The notes under the pieces: generated by a model
What the model was told of the DNA's origin: nothing
Databases searched by the model: none
What the model saw: only the letters and a program-made list of their open reading frames with translations
Assembly (NCBI GenBank): GCA_036274635.1
Contig: DASUFI010000257.1
Location: 1 to 5,664 of the forward strand
Reading direction: 5' to 3'
Origin: DASUFI01 sp036274635
GTDB taxonomy: Bacteria > Planctomycetota > B15-G4
Length of the DNA stretch: 5,664 nucleotides
Shown here: positions 1-5,331 of the stretch, piece after piece
Layout of the letters: the number at the start of each line of letters is the position of its first letter
How positions within the stretch are numbered: the stretch's first letter is position 1
Translations under genes and position numbers: made by a program

Positions 1-488
1 GTCACGCCGCCCGCGCGGCCCTTCTTGCCGCCGCCGCCCGCGCGCCGCGTCGCGAAGCCCGACGGCACGCCCGTGCCGTAGTGGCCCACGCCGCCCGTGC
101 CGATGGACGTGCCGCCTGTCGCGCCCGGCGGCAGGTTGTCCACCGCGTTGGGGTCGCCGCGGTCGAGGTGCAGGTCCTCGTCCTGCGTCTGGGTGGTCAG
201 CGGCGTGAACGTCTCTTCTTCGTACGAGACGATCTCCGCGTCCGAGTTCTTGGGCACGGCCTTGCGGTCGATGACCTCGGGCGGGGGAGGCTGCACCTCC
301 TCCTGGTTCACCGTCGGCTTCGCGATGGCCACGGCCACTGGCTTGTCTTCCTTCTTCTCGAACTGCCGCGTGACGTAGACCACGGACAGGGCCGCGAAGA
401 TCACCACGTGGATCATGATCGCGATCACGAGCCAGGGCGAGTTCTTCGCCGCGTTGCGGATCGAGGTGGCGAGGTTGAAGGCGCTCAT
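1..488 (-). CDS. TonB/GltJ-like single-pass membrane protein, N-terminal part
   Basis: Partial gene: 162 residues are visible and the 3' end lies beyond the left edge. Residues 1-18 form a short polar cytoplasmic segment (MSAFNLATSIRNAAKNSP). A hydrophobic helix follows at about 19-39 (WLVIAIMIHVVIFAALSVVYV). Next come a Lys/Glu-rich stretch (43-49), a Pro-rich linker with QPPPPEV (66-72), an acidic region (82-112) and a Gly-rich tail with TGGTSIGTGGVGHYGTG (124-140) and GGGGKKGRAGG (151-161). One N-terminal helix plus a Pro-rich periplasmic linker is the layout of TonB/GltJ-type energy transducers. From memory, very similar N-termini occur in planctomycete proteins that carry prenyltransferase/squalene-oxidase-like helical repeats further on; that part is outside the window. 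The ATG at 488-486 was chosen because it immediately precedes the membrane-protein N-terminus, although no clear Shine-Dalgarno is visible. The reading frame is convincing; the function is not established. Confidence 0.75.
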   Translation of the reverse strand, partial: MSAFNLATSIRNAAKNSPWLVIAIMIHVVIFAALSVVYVTRQFEKKEDKPVAVAIAKPTVNQEEVQPPPPEVIDRKAVPKNSDAEIVSYEEETFTPLTTQTQDEDLHLDRGDPNAVDNLPPGATGGTSIGTGGVGHYGTGVPSGFATRRAGGGGKKGRAGGV

Positions 489-558
489 GTCGGGCTGCCA
501 GCCGTCGGGGGGTGCGCCATGGGGTCCGGGAGCCGCCTCGGCGCAGGTCGGGCGGTAC

Positions 559-588
559 TTTGTAGTAGTTGCAGCGGTCGCAGGGCAA
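559..588 (-). promoter_or_regulatory. Weak sigma70-like promoter candidate for the membrane-protein gene
   Basis: On the minus strand TTGCCC (588-583) and TACAAA (564-559) are separated by 18 bp. Each matches four of six consensus positions. The pair falls in the least GC-rich part of the spacer and about 70 bp upstream of the ATG at 488. Promoter rules in this lineage are not well known and the match is modest, so this is only a candidate. Confidence 0.22.
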
Positions 589-654
589 CACGAGTTTCGC
601 CACGGGCGGTCCGCGCCTGGCCGGCCCGGGCGAAGGGGCCATTGTAACCGCTTG

Positions 655-674
655 CCGGTCAAGCACCTGACCGG
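655..674. repeat. 7-bp perfect inverted repeat
   Basis: CCGGTCA (655-661) and TGACCGG (668-674) form a perfect 7-bp stem with a 6-nt loop. On the plus strand it is followed by TTT, but no plus-strand gene ends nearby. On the minus strand it is the second hairpin behind fabI and has no T tract. It may add to termination or be a protein-binding site. Confidence 0.4.
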
Positions 675-680
675 TTTCCC

Positions 681-713
681 CACGACGGCGCGCGTTCCGC
701 ACGACGGCGCGCG
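681..713. repeat. 14-bp direct repeat
   Basis: CACGACGGCGCGCG occurs at 681-694 and again at 700-713, a period of 19 bp. The second copy supplies most of the left arm and the loop of the hairpin at 698-722. It is probably a small local duplication in non-coding DNA; no function can be assigned. Confidence 0.6.
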
Positions 714-722
714 CGTCGTGCG
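698..722 (-). terminator. Candidate fabI terminator hairpin without a T tract
   Basis: CGCACGACG (698-706) and CGTCGTGCG (714-722) make a perfect 9-bp stem with a 7-nt GC-only loop. It starts 33 bp after the fabI stop codon on the minus strand. No run of T follows, so it is not a textbook intrinsic terminator. T-poor hairpins behind stop codons are common in high-GC genomes, which makes termination or mRNA 3'-end protection plausible. Confidence 0.4.
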
Positions 723-755
723 CTCCGGACGCTCCGCGGCGGCTCGGGGCCGGGA

Positions 756-1529
756 CTACAAGGCCGTGATGTTGAAGCCGGCGTCCACGAACAGGACCTG
801 CCCCGTGATTCCGCGCGCCATGTCGGACAGCAGGAACACGGTCGCGTCGCCCACTTCGCCGGCCTCGATGTTGCGCCGCAGGGGCGCGCGGGCCTTGTTG
901 ATCTCGAGCATCTGGCCGAAATCCCCGATGCCCGCTGCCGCCAGCGTCCGCAGTGGCCCGGCCGACACCGCGTTGACCCGGATCTTCCGCGGCCCCAGGT
1001 CGGCCGCGAGGTAGCGCACCGAGGACTCCAGCGCCGCCTTGGCCACGCCCATGACGTTGTAGTGCGGCACCACCCGGTCCCCGCCCACGTAGGTCATGGT
1101 CACGATCGAGCCGCCCCGGCCGCTGCGCTCCATCATCGGCGCCAGGCGCTGGGCGATGGCCGTCAGCGAGAAGGCGCTGATCTCGTGCGCCACCCGGAAG
1201 CCCTCGCGCGAGGTCTGCACGTAGTCGCCTTCCAGCTCCTCCGTGCGCGCGAAGGCGATGGAGTGCACCGCGAAGTCCACCTCCGGCATGTGCTCCCGCA
1301 GCCGTCCGAAGAACTGGTCCAGCCCTTCGTCGCTGCCGACATCGCAAGGCAGGGCGATGGCCCCGTGGGGCAGGGTCTCCGCCAGCGCCTGCACGCCGTC
1401 GGCCAGCCGCTCGCCCTGGTAGGTGAGCACCAGCCGCGCCCCGCTGGCTGCCGCCGCCTGCGCGCAGGCCCAGGCGATGCTGCGCTTGTTGGCCACGCCG
1501 AAGATGACGCCGTTGCGGCCTGCGAGCAT
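756..1529 (-). CDS. fabI: Enoyl-[acyl-carrier-protein] reductase (FabI)
   Basis: This cytoplasmic enzyme reduces the trans-2 double bond of enoyl-ACP with a nicotinamide cofactor, the last step of each cycle of type II fatty acid synthesis. The 257-residue product has the usual family length (about 255-265). Visible features in order: the cofactor-binding GVANKRSIAW (11-20), CDV (62-64) whose Asp would contact the adenine, HSIAFA (89-94), the catalytic pair Tyr157 and Lys164 in YNVMGVAK (the Tyr-x6-Lys spacing specific to FabI), the second active-site Tyr147, and the substrate-loop motif AGPLRTLAA (190-198) followed by Phe204. Gln38 in LTYQGER resembles the NADH-preferring E. coli enzyme more than the NADPH-type Arg-Lys pair, so NADH use is inferred. 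Ala92 is at the position of E. coli Gly93; Ala there is normal in Gram-positive-type FabI. The ATG at 1529 has a strong GGAGG 5 nt upstream. It is transcribed divergently from the secreted-protein pair, with no other lipid gene visible nearby. Confidence 0.97.
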   Translation of the reverse strand: MLAGRNGVIFGVANKRSIAWACAQAAAASGARLVLTYQGERLADGVQALAETLPHGAIALPCDVGSDEGLDQFFGRLREHMPEVDFAVHSIAFARTEELEGDYVQTSREGFRVAHEISAFSLTAIAQRLAPMMERSGRGGSIVTMTYVGGDRVVPHYNVMGVAKAALESSVRYLAADLGPRKIRVNAVSAGPLRTLAAAGIGDFGQMLEINKARAPLRRNIEAGEVGDATVFLLSDMARGITGQVLFVDAGFNITAL

Positions 1530-1534
1530 GTCAC

Positions 1535-1539
1535 CCTCC
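1535..1539 (-). promoter_or_regulatory. fabI ribosome binding site
   Basis: GGAGG on the minus strand lies 5 nt before the fabI ATG. This settles the start at 1529, which agrees with the conserved FabI N-terminus beginning about nine residues before the GVANK motif. Confidence 0.85.
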
Positions 1540-1561
1540 GATTGGCCGCCCTTGGGGGCCG

Positions 1562-1575
1562 ATGACGCATGTCAT
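1562..1575. promoter_or_regulatory. Inverted repeat at the predicted fabI transcription start, possible operator
   Basis: ATGAC-GCAT-GTCAT is a perfect 5-bp inverted repeat with a 4-bp centre. It begins directly downstream of the candidate fabI -10 element, so it covers the expected transcription start. That position is typical of repressor operators; the arms are short and no regulator is encoded in the window, so the role is inferred. Confidence 0.3.
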
Positions 1576-1602
1576 TCTTCGGTGGGGCAGGGGACGATTC
1601 AA
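1574..1602 (-). promoter_or_regulatory. Candidate fabI promoter
   Basis: On the minus strand TTGAAT (1602-1597) and AAGAAT (1579-1574) are separated by exactly 17 bp, each matching four of six consensus positions. Transcription would start near 1567, giving a 5' leader of about 38 nt that includes the GGAGG site. It is the best promoter-like pair I found in the divergent region. Confidence 0.4.
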
Positions 1603-1611
1603 TGTCGCGCC

Positions 1612-1617
1612 GGAGGA
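1612..1617 (+). promoter_or_regulatory. Shine-Dalgarno that points to an ATC start codon
   Basis: GGAGGA lies 7 nt (counted from GGAGG) before the ATC at 1624-1626, which is the codon where the signal-peptide-like sequence of the downstream protein should begin. The ATG inside this element (1617-1619) is in another frame that stops at 1731-1733. No ATG, GTG or TTG is placed at a suitable distance in the correct frame. Confidence 0.55.
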
Positions 1618-1623
1618 TGGTTC

Positions 1624-2925
1624 ATCAGCACGACGAGCGCAGGCGCCCTGGTCCGGAACCTCGCTGGTCTCAGTGCGCTCCTGCTGGGCGCGGCGGCGAG
1701 CGGGGGACGCGGCATCGGCGGGACGGCGTATGACGCGTATGGCAAACCGCTAGCCGGTGTCTGGATCGAGGCGCGGCGCGTGGCGCACGGCAGCCTCGAT
1801 CGCGCCGACTTTTCCGGCCCGCCCGCGCGGTCGATGTGCACTGGACCCGACGGGTACTGGTCGGTCGCGGATCTGGAGTCGGGCAGTTGGCTCGTGACGG
1901 CCGTCGCCAGCAAGGATCCGCGTAGCCCGGCGGAGCTCCAGGAGTTCGTCGCGCCACGCGCGGAGCCGTTGCCGCGCGGCATCGCCGTGACGCGCCTGTT
2001 CCGGCGCCTCGATCCAAGAGACTACAGCCTGACCGACGGCATCGACATCGGGCTGGCGGTCGGCTCGGAGACGGACCATCCGATTGCAGGAAGGCTGGTT
2101 GGCGCCTTCGAGCCACAGCGCTTCGGCTACCAGATCACCGTGCAACCATTCCGGCCGCCGCACACCGGTCGCGGAACCATGAACGTCAGCTCGGCCGACC
2201 CGAGCTTTGCCTTCAGCGCCGTGCCAGCGGGCGACGGATCATTCAGCTTCGGTGCATTGAAGCCCGATCCCTACGACTCGCTTCAGGTGGAGGTGTTCGC
2301 GCTCGAAGGCCCCGACGACGCGCGCTGCCGGTCGTACTTCACCCAGTTCCTCAAGCTCGATACTTCGGCTGGGCCTCTCGAGCTGCCGCTTCCGGCGGCC
2401 GCACCCGTGCGATTGCAACTTCGGGCAGCTGACGGCGAGGTGCTGCCGGCGGGGCAGCGGACGTTCGAGATCCTTGCTGGAGCTGGGACTGCCTGGAACC
2501 ACAGTGCGACGTGGTACCGCGATGAGGACACGCTCGTGGACATGTGCTGCGAAGGCAGTTATGCAGCCCGCGCCACTGTGGGCCCGGTCACGACGCCCGA
2601 GGTGACATTCAGCGTCGCCAAAGGATCGGAAGTGGCGGACGTCGTCCTGGCTTTCCCGCCCTGCCCGCGCATCAAGCTGCGGTTGGTGGATCAGCACGGC
2701 CGGCCGCTGGAAAAGCTGGCGATGCAAATACGCCCGCCCGCCACCCTCCACAGACCCACGCCCGAACCGGTGGCGACGGTCACGTGCATTGACGGGGCCG
2801 TCGAACTCGAGCATGTGTACGCCGGCAACTACGACGTCGAGTTCCTGCCCGAGCAGGGGCGAGCTTTCAGCCGGACGCTCGACCTGAAGCCCGACGCAGG
2901 CACGATCACGATCGACGTTCCTTGA
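1624..2925 (+). CDS. Secreted multi-module beta-sandwich protein, upstream paralogue, with a non-canonical start
   Basis: About 433 residues, family not recognised. The N-terminus from the ATC at 1624 looks like a signal peptide: one Arg, then LAGLSALLLGAAA (13-25). Residues about 33-96 resemble a carboxypeptidase-regulatory-like (transthyretin-type) domain: GTAYDAYGKPLAGVWIEAR, then GPDGYWSVADLESGSWLVTA. At least two more beta-rich modules can be guessed (about 140-228 with GDGSFSFG, and 262-345), then a C-terminal one (348-433) with IKLRLVDQHGRPL and GNYDVEF. Cys235, Cys347 and Cys388 are shared with the downstream paralogue and could form disulfides outside the cytoplasm. Over the 57-residue GKP-to-TAVAS block the two proteins share 34 identities. 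The frame is intact to the TGA at 2923-2925, but no canonical start has a good ribosome site. Alternatives are GTG at 1582 and ATG at 1528, both lacking one. A sampled 40-codon stretch (2461-2580) has about 70 percent GC at third positions, lower than its neighbour. An early-stage pseudogene is possible. Confidence 0.75.
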   Translation: MSTTSAGALVRNLAGLSALLLGAAASGGRGIGGTAYDAYGKPLAGVWIEARRVAHGSLDRADFSGPPARSMCTGPDGYWSVADLESGSWLVTAVASKDPRSPAELQEFVAPRAEPLPRGIAVTRLFRRLDPRDYSLTDGIDIGLAVGSETDHPIAGRLVGAFEPQRFGYQITVQPFRPPHTGRGTMNVSSADPSFAFSAVPAGDGSFSFGALKPDPYDSLQVEVFALEGPDDARCRSYFTQFLKLDTSAGPLELPLPAAAPVRLQLRAADGEVLPAGQRTFEILAGAGTAWNHSATWYRDEDTLVDMCCEGSYAARATVGPVTTPEVTFSVAKGSEVADVVLAFPPCPRIKLRLVDQHGRPLEKLAMQIRPPATLHRPTPEPVATVTCIDGAVELEHVYAGNYDVEFLPEQGRAFSRTLDLKPDAGTITIDVP

Positions 2926-2966
2926 ACAGCCCCGCCTGGCCGCGTCGCCGTTCCCAGCAATCCCCG

Positions 2967-2972
2967 AAGGAG
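2967..2972 (+). promoter_or_regulatory. Ribosome binding site of the downstream paralogue
   Basis: AAGGAG lies 9 nt before the ATG at 2982 and only 3 nt before an in-frame ATG at 2976. The 9-nt spacing is the more workable one, so 2982 is preferred; the choice changes the protein by two residues. Confidence 0.7.
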
Positions 2973-2981
2973 CACATGTCC

Positions 2982-4328
2982 ATGACTCGATTCCGCTGCG
3001 CGACGGTCTCGGCCTGCGCTCTGCTGCTCGCGGCCCTGGCGCCGCCTCCCGGCAGCCACGCCTTCCAGGGCCGTGTGCTCGACGCAGCCGGCAAGCCGGT
3101 GAGCGGCGCCTGGATCGAGGCGCGGCCTGCCAGCCTCGGCGCGCTCGATGCGGCCGACTTCCAGGGCGCGCCGCCACAGTCCATGCGCACCGGTGCCGGC
3201 GGCGAGTGGTCGGTGTCGGACCTCGGCGAAGGCAACTGGATCATCACCGCCGTGGCCAGCAGCGCGCCGCACACCGATGCCGAGCTCCAGGAGCTGGCTC
3301 GTCCGCGCACCGAGGCCCTGCCCGCCGGCGTCGCGCTCACCCGCCTGTTCCGCCACTTCGACCCCAGCGAGGAGCGCGAGAGGGAGATGCTCGACCTCGG
3401 CCTCGCGGTGGGGGCGGCGGCCCAGCACCCCATCACCGGCAAGCTCACCGGCGCCTTCGACCCGCAGCGCTACGGCTACCAGGTGACCGTGACGCCCAAC
3501 CGCGCCATCATGGTCGGCTCGGGCACCACCACCATCGTGATGAGCTCCGACAGCGCCGGGGAGCAGGACAGCTTCGCCTTCAGCGTCGTGCCCGCCGCCG
3601 ACGGCAGCTTCGACTTCGGCGGCCTCGACCCCGGCGAGAACGACACGCTGCGGGTCGAGGCCTGCCTGCTGGAAGGCCCCGAAAGCGCCCGCTGCCCGGT
3701 GCACTCCACCATGATCACCAAGCTCGACCGCACGCAGCGCGCCGAGCTGCCGGTGCAAGCCGCGGGCCTCGTGCACCTGCACATGACCGGCGGCGCCACG
3801 CGACCGGCGGGCCAGCGTGGCGGCAGCTTCTCGGTGAGCAGCACGGGATCGGCCACGTCATCCGACGGAGGCTGGGGCCTGTCCTGGTGCGGCGAGGATC
3901 GCTTCAACGCCGGAGTCACCTTCGTCCAGGATGCCGCGCACGACATGTTCCTGACCGCCGGCAACTACCTCTTCCAGGCGTCGTCGGGCCAGCTCGCTTC
4001 GCCGTACGTGCTCTGCCACGTGGATCCCGGCCCGCATGCAGCCGACGTCCAGCTGGACATGAAGTCCTGTCCCTCCTTCGAGGTGAGGCTCGTCGACGCC
4101 CAGCAGCAGCCGCTGGCCGACACGTGGGTGCGCCTGACCCCGTCCGAGCACGCCGCCGTTGCGCCCGCGTGCCGCTTCGCGGTCCTCAGCCGCAAGGGCG
4201 TGATGCGCCTCGAGCACGCCTTCCCCGGCAGCTATGACGCCGAGTTCTCGCTGAAGGGGCAAGATCCCTTCCGCATGAAGCTCGATCTGAAGCCGGAGTC
4301 GCCGCCGATCGTCGTCGTGGCGCCCTGA
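2982..4328 (+). CDS. Secreted multi-module beta-sandwich protein, downstream paralogue
   Basis: 448 residues, family not recognised. A classical signal peptide is visible: Arg3 and Arg5, a hydrophobic core ACALLLAALA (11-20), and likely cleavage after Ala27 (SHA before FQG). A carboxypeptidase-regulatory-like domain follows at about 28-92 (FQGRVLDAAGKPVSGAWIEAR, then GEWSVSDLGEGNWIITA; the family fold is a transthyretin-like beta-sandwich). Further beta-rich stretches are at about 137-236 (DGSFDFGGLDPGENDTLRVE), 262-358 (TAGNYLFQ) and 363-448 (FEVRLVDAQQQPLADTWVRL, GSYDAEFSL). No catalytic motif, sorting signal or second membrane segment was seen, so a surface or periplasmic binding or structural role is only inferred. 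It starts 56 bp after the upstream paralogue and is probably co-transcribed with it. In a sampled 40-codon stretch (3600-3719) all but two codons end in G or C, typical of strongly maintained genes here. It converges on ygfZ, leaving 4 bp between stop codons. Confidence 0.9.
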   Translation: MTRFRCATVSACALLLAALAPPPGSHAFQGRVLDAAGKPVSGAWIEARPASLGALDAADFQGAPPQSMRTGAGGEWSVSDLGEGNWIITAVASSAPHTDAELQELARPRTEALPAGVALTRLFRHFDPSEEREREMLDLGLAVGAAAQHPITGKLTGAFDPQRYGYQVTVTPNRAIMVGSGTTTIVMSSDSAGEQDSFAFSVVPAADGSFDFGGLDPGENDTLRVEACLLEGPESARCPVHSTMITKLDRTQRAELPVQAAGLVHLHMTGGATRPAGQRGGSFSVSSTGSATSSDGGWGLSWCGEDRFNAGVTFVQDAAHDMFLTAGNYLFQASSGQLASPYVLCHVDPGPHAADVQLDMKSCPSFEVRLVDAQQQPLADTWVRLTPSEHAAVAPACRFAVLSRKGVMRLEHAFPGSYDAEFSLKGQDPFRMKLDLKPESPPIVVVAP

Positions 4329-4339
4329 AGCGCTACGAC
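4314..4339 (+). terminator. Hairpin over the stop codon, candidate terminator
   Basis: GTCGTGGCGC (4314-4323) pairs with GCGCTACGAC (4330-4339) through 10 bp with one G-U wobble, closing a 6-nt loop CCTGAA. The loop contains the TGA of the secreted-protein gene, and the right arm contains the stop of the convergent ygfZ. In the opposite transcript the wobble becomes an A-C mismatch, so the structure favours plus-strand RNA. Only two T follow, so a purely intrinsic terminator is uncertain. Confidence 0.4.
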
Positions 4340-5331
4340 TTCAGCGTCGCCACCGTCAGCTCGGCGTCCCCCGCGCGCACGACCGTCCCCGCCGGCCAGA
4401 ACGCCCGCTTCAGGAACCCCAGCGCCACCGTTCGCTCCGTCAGCGGATCCCACGCGACCGACGTCACCTTCCCCGCATCCTGCCCCGCGCGCTCGCCCGT
4501 GCCGAGCAGCGGGGTGCCCGGCGCCAGCTCCACGCGCCCCTGCGTCGACAGCCGCAGCAGCTTGCGCGCCACCTGCCCGAGGTTCGTGATGCGCGCCACG
4601 ACCTCCTGCCCCGGGTAGCAGCCCTTCGTGACGGAGACGTCCGCATCGAGGCCGGCCTCGAGCGGGATGACGGCATCGGCGAGGTCATTGGGCCACCACG
4701 GCACACCCTGCGCGATGCGCTGCACGTGGAGCGCCGCCGGCTCGACCGCCTTCGCGCCGGCGTCCTCGAGGCGCTTCACCAGCCCGTCGACGGCTGCCGC
4801 CGGCAGGAGCAGGTCCGCGCCGGCCGCACCGAAGTGCCGCGACGCCAGCGCCGCCGTCACGCCTGCGCCCGCCAGCGCCTCGTCGCCCTGCGGCGCCGGC
4901 AAGCCCAGGCGCGCGAGCAGCTCGCCGGCGCGCGGGCCCAGCACGTGCACCCAGCGCGTCGAGACCGAGAGGTCCTCGAGCCCGACCTTCTCCCTCAGGA
5001 TGTAGATGTCGAGCGCCTTCAGCAGCGCGGGGCGGCCGGCCTCGGGCACGTCGAGCAGCAGGCCGCCGGGCACGCCGCAGGCGGCGGCGCGCAGCTCGCC
5101 GCGCAGGCGGCCCTTGCCGTCCATGAGCGTGAAGCCGGTGGCGCGGCCGTCGGCCAGCGTCTTGATGGGGTTGCTGGCGATGCGGTCGAGCCAGTCGCGG
5201 TGATCGGGGCCGGTGACGGCGATGGCCGCCCGCACGAGCGGCGACGTGACGCCGACGCCTTCGCGCAGCGCGCGCAGCTGGGCGTGATCAGCGTGGGTCG
5301 CGGGGGCCTCGGGCATGCCGCGTCCGAGCAT
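4333..5331 (-). CDS. ygfZ: Folate-binding YgfZ/GcvT-like protein
   Basis: Members of this family (YgfZ in E. coli, IBA57 in mitochondria) bind tetrahydrofolate and support assembly or repair of certain Fe-S enzymes; they share the fold of GcvT but are not glycine cleavage enzymes. The 332-residue product carries the family signature KGCYPGQE (236-243) with the conserved Cys238. It also has VTGPDHRDWLDRIASN (39-54) near the N-terminus and the GcvT-like block RIAQGVPWWPND followed by IPLEAGLD (205-229). A C-terminal barrel region (about 255-332) contains VALGFLKRAFWPAGTVV. Length is close to bacterial relatives (about 300-350). The longest start is ATG 5331; ATG 5316 (protein beginning MPEAPA) is equally possible, and neither has a clear Shine-Dalgarno. 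Both overlap the end of the mutY-like gene, which suggests translational coupling. Confidence 0.92.
   Translation of the reverse strand: MLGRGMPEAPATHADHAQLRALREGVGVTSPLVRAAIAVTGPDHRDWLDRIASNPIKTLADGRATGFTLMDGKGRLRGELRAAACGVPGGLLLDVPEAGRPALLKALDIYILREKVGLEDLSVSTRWVHVLGPRAGELLARLGLPAPQGDEALAGAGVTAALASRHFGAAGADLLLPAAAVDGLVKRLEDAGAKAVEPAALHVQRIAQGVPWWPNDLADAVIPLEAGLDADVSVTKGCYPGQEVVARITNLGQVARKLLRLSTQGRVELAPGTPLLGTGERAGQDAGKVTSVAWDPLTERTVALGFLKRAFWPAGTVVRAGDAELTVATLKS

Larger units (their letters stand above)
489..755. other. Intergenic region between fabI and the membrane-protein gene
   Basis: This 267-bp stretch separates two genes on the minus strand. Its fabI-proximal half (655-722) holds two hairpins and a 14-bp direct repeat. 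Its other half includes the least GC-rich patch of the spacer (about 556-570) with a weak promoter-like pair. Apart from the doubtful Cys-pair peptide at 556-642 discussed in the findings, I see no gene here. Confidence 0.6.

Noticed and set aside
641..662. TTGACC and TACAAT on the minus strand as a promoter
   Set aside because: Both hexamers look good alone, but only 10 bp separate them, far from the required 16-18, and TTGACC is part of a hairpin arm.
415..1014. Long plus-strand open frames over the left end of the window and fabI (81-647, 415-1014, 1062-1565)
   Set aside because: They lie opposite or across convincing minus-strand genes and have Arg/Gly/Ala-rich translations with no recognisable domain, as expected from GC-rich shadow frames.
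1528..1623. ATG 1528 as the start of the upstream secreted protein
   Set aside because: It would overlap the fabI start codon, has no Shine-Dalgarno, and would place about 32 mostly polar residues before the signal-peptide-like segment.
1569..1733. Small plus-strand frame from ATG 1569, with internal ATGs at 1602 and 1617
   Set aside because: It ends at TGA 1731-1733 after an Arg-rich sequence and overlaps the signal-peptide region of the secreted protein in another frame. A frameshift joining it to that gene is not needed, because the hydrophobic segment is complete in the main frame.
3006..3017. Lipobox-like VSAC in the downstream secreted protein (residues 9-12)
   Set aside because: The hydrophobic core lies after this Cys rather than before it, so it cannot act as a lipoprotein signal; cleavage after SHA fits better.
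2239..3782. Minus-strand open frames of 312 and 317 residues opposite the two paralogues
   Set aside because: Their translations are low-complexity His/Arg/Gly/Ala-rich and simply mirror the codon pattern of the real plus-strand genes, including repeated fragments due to the paralogy.
3206..4237. Plus-strand 343-residue frame inside the downstream paralogue
   Set aside because: It is the +1-type shadow of a gene with a clear signal peptide, ribosome site and paralogue; the translation is Arg/Pro/His-rich without domains.
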